From the IMG/VR virus record IMGVR_UViG_3300020185_000175, positions 1-30,503 of that record: DNA of 30,503 bases; one strand, given 5' to 3'. Positions 9,501 through 18,121 of this stretch are shown here, in pieces. Every line of letters starts with the position of its first letter. Within the stretch, counting starts at the first letter, position 1. A program made the position numbers and the translations under genes. The notes below the pieces were generated by a model. The model was given only the letters and a program-made list of their open reading frames with translations. It had not been told where the DNA came from and made no database searches. The DNA comes from a virus.

Positions 9501-10406
9501 TTTGCAGGTAAGAGCTATCTCACGCGTATGAACGAGAGTGAAAAACTGTACAAGACTGCTGCCGCATCCGACAAATATACTAAGTCAAGTGTCGCTAAGT
9601 TCAAAACGTCGAAGGATCCAAACGATCTCGAGCTTAAGAAAGTTGCACCGAAATCGACTGGTGAATACAAGAACTGGTACACTGACGACGGCACGAAAAT
9701 CGTAGCTGAAAAGATAGTTCTGCCAAATGGAGATAAAGCGTGGTTTAGTGGGGGCAGGCAGATAGATCCACTAAAACTCCACTCTGAGGAACCTGATTCA
9801 GCACACAAGGAACGTATGGTTGTTCAAGAACAAATTACTCCTCTCATCGAAGAGATGCACAAATCTCGAGGAAGAAACAAAGTGGGCGAAAGCAAGAGTG
9901 GAGTGCCACAGTACGAAGATAAACTTCGTGTAGGACCTTTACAGCTCGCAGAGCAAATGGGTCGTTGGGCTCAAGAGAACGACTTCGCAATGGAGGATAT
10001 AAGCAGAAGCGCGATTCTTGACAAAGCTATGACGGACATGTACAACGATGCTGACCGTAACGTTGCGGAAATCAATAGCATTGTGCCATATCTCGAACAG
10101 AACATGTTAATGTATGAGAGCAACATGTCCCTAGAAATGTTTAGAAAAGCTAACAATAATGGCAAATCTTCCGAGCAATTAAGCCCGATGAGCATGGTTG
10201 AAATAAACGCTGCGATCATAAAAGACTTGAAGAGTGATGGCGATTACTACACCAATCAGACTGATCAAGAACTTTTATCTCAAGCGTACTCGACAGGTTG
10301 GGAAAAGTGGGACGCACTTGAAGATGATGAAAAGCGTAAGTGGGAAAAACTGAGTAGTGAGAACACCAACGGCTTTCTTGAGTACATGGAGAGTCTACTT
10401 AACTAA
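6600..10406 (+). CDS. Giant internal virion protein with transglycosylase-like N-terminus
   Basis: The protein is 1268 residues, with an AGGAG ribosome binding site. Residues 22-44 carry the VPAWLAPNEFVVNAEA motif of phage internal proteins. Residues ~92-215 resemble a lytic transglycosylase or lysozyme domain: IESAG with likely catalytic E105, then YSIMGG and GKYQLG (125-130), the counterpart of the G-x-x-Q motif after the catalytic Glu, then a helical part. Such domains let ejected proteins (T7 gp16, for example) cut peptidoglycan during DNA entry. The middle is disordered and Pro/Asn-rich, ~750-860 is a long Ala/Glu coiled coil, and the end is helical and acidic. It is ordered like T7 gp15/gp16, but the murein-cutting front is in this protein and not in the next one. 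Confidence 0.7.
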   Translation: MTNRPVSGDYLQGDPNTHPGVPVGEDRVPAWLAPNEFVVNAEATEMYGPQIEAMNNHGRAVQQQAEVPPHASNAQYFAEGGSVAQSDMFSGNNWDLYRSAVASIESAGHDDPYSIMGGFNKHYVGKYQLGSDAIGDAARFLKMETVPSREQVRKDPAMQERLFNAFTQANHASLLSRSEKYRNMDPAAQQRVLGYAHNQGAGGANEYLRTGQAGVDGWGTSGLKYSNTIGKIQGDPSWKPSVEGLGRTPAETDQMLEFGVPVPDGVPNVEADSDWLDLSFGSSAPHQASFAPTVPVFVPTDARTNQSNTRNPNDARYFRGGGAVEPSEDEKARMRERYLAAFNANRGETTAIEQYNNNPSLINEMPNQVPDISNQIQIHPYQPDMSMPLPYSDRRPTLPGGMPMVPQQGIPYNQTLNFEPSEEDLFTGRFDQLHGEYSPAYRHYMGDLFQNNSLNMGPNSVSSGGVPQETAQYQSPTTIDPYDPLDPIKYDPFQTEIAQQHGKNGTVFDTQPAMPRVATVPEMASPPLVEVANPLDAVFSDPAYAMMSDRSGLGVQGYWDSLDPAVQEQHLRRVGAEPAIFTNKDEIDVLNTVGANSGFAASPEEYNLGPAHGSDGSPMELSDASTIGLDAGFNVPGVDPFIAKDIPVEMGASNEYDVPKEPGWEMQAYVDQGFELDEAQYQAQQMLEEADRNLLVAPVGTQGYDHWTSQREKALTLLGRSEENSGSLYPRAETPGTHVLDVHNEINNAETAVGEAVANIETAASSGDYEGVAESEAALAAAHAALTTAKDKAQEIVNNREINANEESNRLNTQIQLEVMGLDNAIENATTDEGRNALIKARDDLVERHEAGTLAPPPPANGLDSFDMVPDDSVIAADTNNTTPIAEVKTKVEEAGKGEEVISASSTGAMTTAGEKAIAKDPSTLGKAFGSLKSFFGDMFDATELKRMAVLYVGARVTGASHGSSLAFAGKSYLTRMNESEKLYKTAAASDKYTKSSVAKFKTSKDPNDLELKKVAPKSTGEYKNWYTDDGTKIVAEKIVLPNGDKAWFSGGRQIDPLKLHSEEPDSAHKERMVVQEQITPLIEEMHKSRGRNKVGESKSGVPQYEDKLRVGPLQLAEQMGRWAQENDFAMEDISRSAILDKAMTDMYNDADRNVAEINSIVPYLEQNMLMYESNMSLEMFRKANNNGKSSEQLSPMSMVEINAAIIKDLKSDGDYYTNQTDQELLSQAYSTGWEKWDALEDDEKRKWEKLSSENTNGFLEYMESLLN

Positions 10407-10422
10407 TAACTGGAGTAATAAA

Positions 10423-13400
10423 ATGAGTAAATTAGGATCATTAGTTCGTGAGAACTACGGCGGAGGTAGCGACGCTCCCTTCGTCTGGTCAGATGCTGAT
10501 ACCATTAAGACGCCTGACGGTCAACTGCATCGTCTGGAGTCTATAGATGCTCCAGAGATTGTTCGTTTTGATCAAGATGGGGTTGCCGACCCCAATAGAA
10601 AAGCTACAGCGGGCGCCAATATTGCGAGCATTGCGGCGCAGCGCGCGGCGTTAGAGAACGGGTACACTAACATTGTGCCTGTTCTCAACGAAGACGGTAG
10701 CCCAAAGATGGATGCTACAGGCTCTCGCCCCATCATTCGCCTTCACAACGCTGAAGGCAGAGACTACGCGTCGGAAGCCATTCGAAGTGGGATGTTTAAA
10801 CCCACACGATTCTCTTCAGATGATGAACGCGCTTTACACGATTGGGCAGAGTTCACAGGCGCAGAGTCAGACTTTGATCAAGCGTCGGTAGCTGTGCAAA
10901 ATGCTATAGCAGCAGAGACTGGCGAGCTGAGAGCTCGTCCAACAGCCATCAACGAAGAGCAGTACTCGTATGGTGGATACTCTAGCAACTTAGCGTTTCG
11001 TAAATACGATCGCACATTAAATAACAAATCTCTTAACCCTATGTCTGATTCGTGGGAGCAAGGTTGGATCGGCGCTGAAGAAGGCGCCTATGGCTTCTTA
11101 GAGCTACTCGGAGACACTACTGGAATAGAGAAGCTAGCTGAGTCTGGAGAAATCGGCGTGTATAGAGCGCGCGCTCAACAAGAAGAGTACGCCGACATAC
11201 TTACGGATTGGAAAGATGTCAACGGTATAAACTCTGGTGTTAGCTACCTCGTTAACAATGCTGCAATGTCGTTGCCTTACATGGTGACAACAGCTGCGGC
11301 TGGCGTGGCAGGTGCTGCCGTAGGAGCTGTATCCGCACCTGTTCTTGGCACAGCTGTGGCGGTTGGTATTCCATCACTCGTCTACGCTGGTCAAACATGG
11401 AACGAAATGGAAGGCGAAAAGAATGCAGGTGTTGCACTAACTGCTGGCGTTATACAGGGTGCTCTTGATAGAGTAGGTGTCGGAGCTCTTGTAGGCATGA
11501 AGCCTAAGGATATGGGCTTCGCTGCCGTGAGTAAAATCATGACGTCTAAAGGTATGCCGAGAGAGGCTGCAGAGCAGTATCTAGCTGAAGCGACGAAGCA
11601 AGAGATTGCAGACGTCGTGCGCGCTTCAGGTGAAGCAGCTGTAGCGAAAGTTGCAGCTAAACAAGCAGGCGTCAACTTTCTTAAGTCAGCGTCTAGAGAG
11701 GGCGTCACCGAAGTTATGCAAGAAGCAACTGGATATGTTTCAGCTAGCATCGGCTCAGATAAAGAGTTTGAATGGGAAGAGCTGAACCAGCGGATGATAG
11801 CCGCAGCTATTGCAGGCTCTGCTTTAGGTGGTGCATTCTCCGTACCAGGTTCTGTCGTTGATGGAGCTAAATATCATGGACTCATGGGAGACACTGAGAT
11901 AGCGGATCATACAACTGCTGTCAAGTCTGCCATTTGGGCTGAGCAAGAAATAAAAGAAAACGGTTATATTCCTTCAAACAAAGAGAACCTTGCTGAGATC
12001 CACGCAGAAATGAAAGCTGGAGATTTCGGTACATTAGACGAGTACTCTGATCTGTGGCGCACAGCCGAGAAAGAGAAATCAACAGCTCAGCGCGTATGGG
12101 ATAAGCTCTCTAACTTACCAGCTCTGTGGCAAGGATCTACTCGTAATCTCTTTTCAGACAGTATACTAGAACGATCACGCACTGCTCGCATTGCTGCCGA
12201 TCTTTTTGGCGGCAACCCAGATCGCGTGTTCTCTGGCGACAGTTTTGAAGATGCTAAGCACCACAAGGTCGCTACTTACAAGAACTTTATGACGCGCCCT
12301 GAAGAGATGTTCTATCAATTGAATGGTAATAAACCGTTTACTCAAAGCGATAAGAAACGAGTCAGTGCTAAACTGTACGACGTTATGAAAAAAGCGGTTG
12401 ATAAAGATGGTAACTTTGATGCAGAGCTTGTTCCTAAAGATCTTGACAGCCGTGAAGCGTACATAAAGGTAGCAAAAGAACTCAACGCGTTGTCAGAGAA
12501 AATGTACGCTGACCAGAAGGTGCACAACCCTGAGCTTGGATACGTTAAGAACTACTTGCACACATTCAAATCGCTTGATAAACAAGCGGTTCTCAAGAAG
12601 CGCACACAGTTTCAATCACTTCTACAGTCAGAATATGGCATGACTGCTGCGGAAGCTGATCAGATTGCTGGCGCTATCGTCGACGATCCTAACGTAGGAA
12701 CCGTAGAAGAAGCGTTCTCAGTTGTATCAGGAGGTATTGTACCTGGATCTCATAAGAAACGTACGCTCAACCTTGCACAGAAAGAGAAGTTCGCTGAGTT
12801 CATGGAACAAGATCTGTTTGCTAACGTATCGCACGCTACTAAAAGTGCAGCACGATACGTTGCGCACCGTGAATACATCGGTCAGAACGGTAAGGTGATA
12901 ACAACCATGCTCGATAGAATGAGTAGAGAAGGTCTCTCTGCCGCTGAAATCGGACGCATTGCTTCTGGTTTAAAAGACTATCTTGATGCTGAGTCAGGTA
13001 CTTATAACCGCCCCACTTCGGAGTTTGGTAAGAAGGCGGAGGCGATTCAGAAGCACGCAATGATGCTGATGACGTTTGCAGGATTACCACTTGCTGTTTT
13101 CTCTTCGTTTGTAGAAGCTGCACTCATAGCTCGTGGTGTTGATGGCGCAGGCCTTAAAGTTATAAAGTCATTCTCTAAAGACTTTGCTGAGGGCATGGTA
13201 AACTACATGAACGACTTTGCTCTCACAGCGCAAGGCAAGACAAGCTATCGTAATGATACAGCCGCTGAAGCTCGCATTCGCGATGCGGGATACTACGAGT
13301 GGGATGTGGGTGCGGCCACCACAACAGGTGTTTCTGAAGTTCATGCCAGACACGCAAACTATTACAAAGCGTTCTTCAAAGCTAATGGCTTGACTCAATG

Positions 13401-14286
13401 GACTGATTACACTCGAGCTCTACGAGCATCATTCGCTGGAGACTTTCTCAATGACAACATGGAGCTGATAATGAATCAGCGACGTGCAGGCACTCCTTAC
13501 ACTCGTGAAGTGCAAGAAGCAGAGCTCAAGCTGCGCAACCTCGGTTTAGACATTGATCGTTTTTCTCCCATCTATGAAATGGTTGGAGCTAACATTAAGC
13601 TATCTGATGAGCAACAAATGTATTACGATGATTCAGTGCGCACTCTCACGTACGGCTTCGTCAATGACGCGATTGTATTGCCTCAAGCATCCAACAGACC
13701 TTTGATGTATCAAGATCCTAGGTTTGCGCTGTTCATGCAGTTCCAAGGTTTCATTTCAACCTTCACTACTAAGGTTCTTCCAAAACTTTGGCGTGACGCG
13801 TTTGGAAACTCTACTCCAACAATGATGTATTCAGCGTGGGCTACAATGATGACTATGATCATGCTAGCTTTCGTGTCGCAGGCAATGAAAGACTGGATTA
13901 AGTACGATACGTTTGACGAAGGAGACGATGAGTATCCCTCAAAGACCGCAGGCAACCCGTATCTTAACACGCCAGAGTATATACGTCGTGGCGTGCTTTC
14001 GACAGGTCTGCTTGGAATCAGTGAACGCGCAATCAATACTGTGTTTCCTCTGTACGCGCAACGTAGCGACAACCCAGGAGACTGGCTGTACAATCAAGCG
14101 GTAGGCGAAAGCCCTGCGCTTGGCTATGTACAGAGAGTTGCGGGTGCTTCGTATGCCCTCGCGTCTGGAGACGTCGGCAAAGGAGTAGAGCAAGGGCTGA
14201 AGGCAGCACCTGTCTTTGGACCGTTCAACCTCGCAAATAGAAAGATTGGCAACTATGCTTCGGATTGGAACTTTAATGGAGAATAA
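10423..14286 (+). CDS. Giant internal virion protein with SNase-like N-terminal domain
   Basis: The start is placed at 10423 (MSKLGSLV; TGGAG 8 nt upstream, 16 nt after the previous stop), not at the in-frame ATG at 10357, so the protein is 1287 residues. Residues ~18-130 match the staphylococcal nuclease fold: SDADTI (D24, D26, T27), RLESIDAPE (R37, D42, E45, with the 5- and 3-residue spacing of SNase R35, D40, E43), a later arginine region (GSRPIIRL, ~R102) and the closing EGRDYASEAIRSGMFKP. Residues ~284-322 are a long Ala/Gly/Val hydrophobic segment and ~1131-1152 a Met-rich one. The C-terminal 200 residues (PLMYQDPRFALFMQFQGF) resemble the ends of large podovirus internal proteins in the gp16 place. 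It is probably ejected into the host; nuclease activity is inferred. Confidence 0.7.
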   Translation: MSKLGSLVRENYGGGSDAPFVWSDADTIKTPDGQLHRLESIDAPEIVRFDQDGVADPNRKATAGANIASIAAQRAALENGYTNIVPVLNEDGSPKMDATGSRPIIRLHNAEGRDYASEAIRSGMFKPTRFSSDDERALHDWAEFTGAESDFDQASVAVQNAIAAETGELRARPTAINEEQYSYGGYSSNLAFRKYDRTLNNKSLNPMSDSWEQGWIGAEEGAYGFLELLGDTTGIEKLAESGEIGVYRARAQQEEYADILTDWKDVNGINSGVSYLVNNAAMSLPYMVTTAAAGVAGAAVGAVSAPVLGTAVAVGIPSLVYAGQTWNEMEGEKNAGVALTAGVIQGALDRVGVGALVGMKPKDMGFAAVSKIMTSKGMPREAAEQYLAEATKQEIADVVRASGEAAVAKVAAKQAGVNFLKSASREGVTEVMQEATGYVSASIGSDKEFEWEELNQRMIAAAIAGSALGGAFSVPGSVVDGAKYHGLMGDTEIADHTTAVKSAIWAEQEIKENGYIPSNKENLAEIHAEMKAGDFGTLDEYSDLWRTAEKEKSTAQRVWDKLSNLPALWQGSTRNLFSDSILERSRTARIAADLFGGNPDRVFSGDSFEDAKHHKVATYKNFMTRPEEMFYQLNGNKPFTQSDKKRVSAKLYDVMKKAVDKDGNFDAELVPKDLDSREAYIKVAKELNALSEKMYADQKVHNPELGYVKNYLHTFKSLDKQAVLKKRTQFQSLLQSEYGMTAAEADQIAGAIVDDPNVGTVEEAFSVVSGGIVPGSHKKRTLNLAQKEKFAEFMEQDLFANVSHATKSAARYVAHREYIGQNGKVITTMLDRMSREGLSAAEIGRIASGLKDYLDAESGTYNRPTSEFGKKAEAIQKHAMMLMTFAGLPLAVFSSFVEAALIARGVDGAGLKVIKSFSKDFAEGMVNYMNDFALTAQGKTSYRNDTAAEARIRDAGYYEWDVGAATTTGVSEVHARHANYYKAFFKANGLTQWTDYTRALRASFAGDFLNDNMELIMNQRRAGTPYTREVQEAELKLRNLGLDIDRFSPIYEMVGANIKLSDEQQMYYDDSVRTLTYGFVNDAIVLPQASNRPLMYQDPRFALFMQFQGFISTFTTKVLPKLWRDAFGNSTPTMMYSAWATMMTMIMLAFVSQAMKDWIKYDTFDEGDDEYPSKTAGNPYLNTPEYIRRGVLSTGLLGISERAINTVFPLYAQRSDNPGDWLYNQAVGESPALGYVQRVAGASYALASGDVGKGVEQGLKAAPVFGPFNLANRKIGNYASDWNFNGE

Positions 14287-14288
14287 TT

Positions 14289-17200
14289 ATGGGAAAATTT
14301 AACACTAACGCAGGCTCAGGCAAGACTAGCAAGCTGCGTCAGCTGATGTCCCGACCCGAATCAGGAGTTACGTTACCTGTCGAACCGGTCGTCGATGCGG
14401 TCGGTGAAGTCGCACCGATCACACAAACCGGAGAGATGGCTGCAGCCGCCCCAGCACGCGACAATCCTGTGCTCAACGCGCCTGCAATAACAGAAGATTA
14501 CAGTTCGTTCAATCGATCAGCGATGGATCCGTCTGTTAATCTGAGGCGATCAGAGGATCTGCCTTTGCCTCCTGAAGAAGTGAGTGTAGAGCAGCAGGAT
14601 ATGCTTGACTATCAAGCGCAAGATCGCAATAGAGTTGCTAATCTCAGAGACAGAGCGGTTGCTCCAGAGCCTGTTGTACTGAATCGTCAAGCGGTCGCAT
14701 CCGGCATAGTTGATGGAGGTATCTTTAACCGTGCAAATCAGATGGCGGACTCCGCAAAGACAGGTACCCTCGTGCCTCCACAGTCTCTGCGAAACACCGC
14801 TGGATTTCCATTAGCTGAGGAAGGTGCGTCAGGTGTAGAAATCGCAGATGCGATAGCGGCCACGCGGGAGGGATCGGTTCAAGCTGCTTTCAATCGAGTC
14901 GGCGCTATAGACAATACTGATCCACGCAATCCAGTAATAGATCTTGATATGATCAAAGCAGGTTCTATTGTTACTGAGCACATGCTCATGACGCTATCTG
15001 AAGGTGACACAAATCTAGGCATTGATACTGTACCTGATCCTGTGAGTGATGCGCAAGGCATCACGGAATCAGCGGTTGCGTCTTCTGATATGTTCACAGA
15101 AAGAGACACCAGCAATCCCAAAGGATTTAAACGTGTGGCTAAGCAGCAAGGTAACGCGCACATCGGGCAACAAATCGCTCTCGAGTATCAACGCTTAACA
15201 GGTAACGAAGTGCCTACAAAGATACCTACAAAAGAAGCAGAAACTCTTGGCGACACATTTAAAACTATGTGGGCGATTCAAAATCCTAACCTAGTTAAAG
15301 TAACTAAAGATCCAATAACTCTACAGAATTACTATGAGTTTACTCCACAAGGTGAAGATGTTATCGCTCAAGGCGTCGACACGCGTCGTAGATTGTTCCC
15401 ATCTAAAAACGTTCAACCAGCTAAGACTCCGCCACCGAGAGGAAATCTTGTGGGCGATGTTGGTGACAACCAAGTGAAGAAAGTTCAAGGCCAAGTTGGT
15501 AAACAATCATTTGGTAAAGTTCTTGAACAATCGATGGTCAATCTTTCTACAATCCCGCATGTCGTTGATTCACAACGTCTTCGCATTATCTACGCCACAG
15601 CGCTTCCTGTTTTGCAATCTGGTGATTACACTCGCGTGTCAGCTACGATGCACAGCATAGGTCCAAGCAAACTGAAATCTTATGAAGCAAAACATGGACC
15701 AGATATTGCGATGATTGAAATAGAGAAAGCTGCAGATAAGTTAGCTCAGTCTATCCAAGCTCTCGCGCAGGAGTCTGAGGGAGCCAACTACCTGACGTAC
15801 GCCATTCAAGGATTTCAAGGTCGCATCTCACCACAGCAGTCTAAGTTTAATCCTGTGTCTTCGAAGACTGTGAGGATGGCAACTCGTAACGCCGTCCCAT
15901 CTCCAGCAAAGCCTGGATCTCGTGTTGAATACAATCTCAAGCAGATGTACGCTGGCGCGTTAGTTCCAGGAGCCGATGGTGTATTGCCGGCTGAGCGTGA
16001 AATTAAGTTTGAAGCGTACGCCAGTAAGCTTGAAGCGTGGGGAGATCGCCTAGCGGTTGCGCTAGAGATGACAGACGCAGAATCAAAGGCCATCACAGGC
16101 GCTATTCAATCTGGCATGCCCTTGACTGACCCTGCGTTCCCTCTGATAAAACCTTTAAATCTTGACGTTGAAGCAGATGCAGAACTTATCCAGAGCATTC
16201 TTGAAAAAGGTGAGGATGGACCAGCGTATGTGGACGGTCTCATGGACGCCGCTAAGTATCTAAAAGCTCGTCGGGCCAAGCAAACATACTACTCTTATTT
16301 CAATGGTTACATTGACGGTAAGACGAACGGTATCGCGTCTAATGGTATTCAGATGGGTAATACAGAAACTGCGTATCGCACTGGTGTTCTGCGCGCTAGC
16401 AAGACTGATTACTTAGATGATGGTGATGTGCGCGACGCGTTGAGGCAAAGTCTTCTTCATGCAATTGATAACGATGGATTCGATGGAAGCATAGGTAACA
16501 TCGCCTCTGAGTTAGATGCAGTGGCCACGGCAGTATTCTCACATCGTGAGATGTTGAAAGAAACAACTATGGTCTTCGCATACGGTATGGACGCAAGGCA
16601 TATGCACTTCAGTTTAGATGCCACGTTTGATTTGTTAGAAACAGATCCAAGTCTTATCAAAGATGAGGCAACGCGAGTTAAGTTTGTGTCCAGTTCAGAC
16701 GCCGTTAGAAAAGCTTTAACTGATCCAACAACAGGCACTACGGTTGGTAGAACGCTCTTAACAATGTTCAAGCCGCAGCTTGAGTCGGTCATATCGCCTG
16801 AAGCATTAGCCGCTCGTTCTATCATGCGAGCATCATCTGTTATGTTTGCATCTATGAACGCGCTCATGACTATGACTGGACCTACCGGTAACGACCTACA
16901 CTTCGGACGAGATACGCAGATACCTGGCGAAGCCACTGAGACTAAGTATCGAATTACGGGGGACAAAGTTCAAGGTGGATCTCGAGAGTTCACTTCGTAC
17001 CATCAGCAATCTGAGCCAACAGCAATGGCTCCAAAGAAAAAGGCGGATGGTGCAGTGATATACGGTGGGCACGCCTATGGAGGGTCTGTTGTAGGCCCTG
17101 TGCAAGCTCTTGATGCAGCCACCGTAGCTCTATCAACTACTGGAAAGACTTGGAACAGATTGAAGCAAGCCAGTGGTGGGAACCCATACACTCTAACTAT

Positions 17201-17768
17201 CTACGATGCTTTCAAGACTGATGCAATGGGCTATGACGTCATTCTTGAGGATGTTAATAAGAATTGGTTAGACGTCTCTATGGAGTGGTCTTATCTTGAA
17301 GCTAATCAGAAGTCACTGCAAGATACAACTGCTAAGTGGAAAAAGGAGATTGCAAAGCGAGATCCTGAGTCTCCAGTCTCTGAGAACGAAGCTGCGTTCT
17401 TGAGATGGATAATGAAGGAACATGATGATGGTACTGGAAAATTTACCATGCCTAACTTTGAATCACGAGTTGTTAACGGAGGAGCGTTTGACAAACGTGG
17501 TATAAAAGCGAGTGAGGCAACTTCAGATTTCCAAGAAGCTATGCGAAAAGTTGGGTACGATTGGATGTCTCCTCCTGAGGAGGTTACAGTTTTACAACTG
17601 CGTACTTTTGTAGATCAAATAGGAAGCCTGCTTGCTGTTCCTAGTAGACTAGATCGAATCATTAAGTACACCAACAAGCAGAAGCAGCAGCTACGTAAAG
17701 AGATCTTGGCTAAGGGGCATAAACATCCATCAGGTCGAGTCACTGCGTTGCAGTACTATGCGCATTAA
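14289..17768 (+). CDS. Putative virion-associated single-subunit RNA polymerase (N4 vRNAP-like)
   Basis: This 1159-residue protein is the last gene of the virion block, with a GGAG ribosome binding site 2 nt after the previous stop. All core motifs of the T7/N4 polymerase family occur in order. The GR motif is GFQGR (R512), followed by KFNP as in T7 MFNP. Motif A is YIDGKTNG (D676, T7 D537). Motif B is REMLKETTMVFAYG: R753, K757 and Y765 have exactly the T7 R627, K631, Y639 spacing. Motif C is PVQALDA then TIYDAFKT (D973, T7 D812). DGKTNG recalls N4-type enzymes rather than T7 (DGSCSG). About 1150 residues with the catalytic centre late fits the N4 mini-vRNAP core (~1100). The first ~400 residues are Ala/Pro-rich and look disordered, perhaps for packaging. 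It is unlike the T7-type polymerase at 18096-20613. Activity is inferred from motifs. Confidence 0.75.
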   Translation: MGKFNTNAGSGKTSKLRQLMSRPESGVTLPVEPVVDAVGEVAPITQTGEMAAAAPARDNPVLNAPAITEDYSSFNRSAMDPSVNLRRSEDLPLPPEEVSVEQQDMLDYQAQDRNRVANLRDRAVAPEPVVLNRQAVASGIVDGGIFNRANQMADSAKTGTLVPPQSLRNTAGFPLAEEGASGVEIADAIAATREGSVQAAFNRVGAIDNTDPRNPVIDLDMIKAGSIVTEHMLMTLSEGDTNLGIDTVPDPVSDAQGITESAVASSDMFTERDTSNPKGFKRVAKQQGNAHIGQQIALEYQRLTGNEVPTKIPTKEAETLGDTFKTMWAIQNPNLVKVTKDPITLQNYYEFTPQGEDVIAQGVDTRRRLFPSKNVQPAKTPPPRGNLVGDVGDNQVKKVQGQVGKQSFGKVLEQSMVNLSTIPHVVDSQRLRIIYATALPVLQSGDYTRVSATMHSIGPSKLKSYEAKHGPDIAMIEIEKAADKLAQSIQALAQESEGANYLTYAIQGFQGRISPQQSKFNPVSSKTVRMATRNAVPSPAKPGSRVEYNLKQMYAGALVPGADGVLPAEREIKFEAYASKLEAWGDRLAVALEMTDAESKAITGAIQSGMPLTDPAFPLIKPLNLDVEADAELIQSILEKGEDGPAYVDGLMDAAKYLKARRAKQTYYSYFNGYIDGKTNGIASNGIQMGNTETAYRTGVLRASKTDYLDDGDVRDALRQSLLHAIDNDGFDGSIGNIASELDAVATAVFSHREMLKETTMVFAYGMDARHMHFSLDATFDLLETDPSLIKDEATRVKFVSSSDAVRKALTDPTTGTTVGRTLLTMFKPQLESVISPEALAARSIMRASSVMFASMNALMTMTGPTGNDLHFGRDTQIPGEATETKYRITGDKVQGGSREFTSYHQQSEPTAMAPKKKADGAVIYGGHAYGGSVVGPVQALDAATVALSTTGKTWNRLKQASGGNPYTLTIYDAFKTDAMGYDVILEDVNKNWLDVSMEWSYLEANQKSLQDTTAKWKKEIAKRDPESPVSENEAAFLRWIMKEHDDGTGKFTMPNFESRVVNGGAFDKRGIKASEATSDFQEAMRKVGYDWMSPPEEVTVLQLRTFVDQIGSLLAVPSRLDRIIKYTNKQKQQLRKEILAKGHKHPSGRVTALQYYAH

Positions 17769-17776
17769 ACGTTAAC

Positions 17777-17840
17777 AAAAAAAAATAAGGCGAACCTAAG
17801 AGAGACCATTACGGTTTCTCAAGGTTCGCCTTTTTTTTTA
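17777..17840. terminator. Bidirectional intrinsic terminator between convergent blocks
   Basis: AAGGCGAACCT (17787-17797) pairs with AGGTTCGCCTT (17822-17832), and inside it AGAGACC pairs with GGTTTCT, leaving a loop of ATTAC. An A-run precedes (17777-17785) and a T-run follows (17831-17839), so the same hairpin has a U-tract in either direction. It would stop both the virion transcript from the left and the replication transcript from the right. Confidence 0.92.
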
Positions 17841-17854
17841 TTCGATCTAGTTAA

Positions 17855-18121
17855 TCATTTCAGTAGACCGTTCGCAGCAAGCAATCGCTTGATGCCTGTC
17901 GAATGAGTGTCTCTTATCTTGTTAGCTTCACTCTCTTCCATTCCAGCGTCTATGTTCTGTCTGAATGCTTCGTCTAGCATAGCGTCATTGAGCCCTGGAG
18001 TGTACGCCAAGTCAGCGTTCAGTCCAAATGTCTCAACGTACTCCATGTCGTCAATGGTTGCTCCTCTCAGAGCCATTATGTTGTAGTTAGTCTTATCAGC
18101 AGAAGAAGTATTTGCTGTCAT
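17855..18121 (-). CDS. Small protein of unknown function at the end of the replication block
   Basis: An 88-residue, acidic, mostly helical protein (MTANTSSADKTNYN... to ANGLLK). It is not recognised. The ATG has GGGAG 6 nt upstream (inside the end of the RNA polymerase gene, which it overlaps by 26 nt), so it is expected to be translated. It is the last gene before the shared terminator and therefore likely co-transcribed with the polymerase. Residues ~30-75 (NADLAYTPGLNDAMLDEAFRQ) suggest two helices. No cysteine cluster, membrane segment or nucleotide motif is visible. It may be a regulator of one of the polymerases, but that is only a guess from position. Confidence 0.65.
   Translation of the reverse strand: MTANTSSADKTNYNIMALRGATIDDMEYVETFGLNADLAYTPGLNDAMLDEAFRQNIDAGMEESEANKIRDTHSTGIKRLLAANGLLK

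Noticed and set aside
10357-10422. Upstream in-frame ATG for the SNase-containing protein
   Set aside because: It is within the preceding gene and has no ribosome binding site, whereas 10423 has TGGAG at a suitable distance.
16457-16966. 169-residue open frame on the minus strand inside the polymerase-like virion gene
   Set aside because: It overlaps motif B of the coding frame and has no start signal or recognisable domain.
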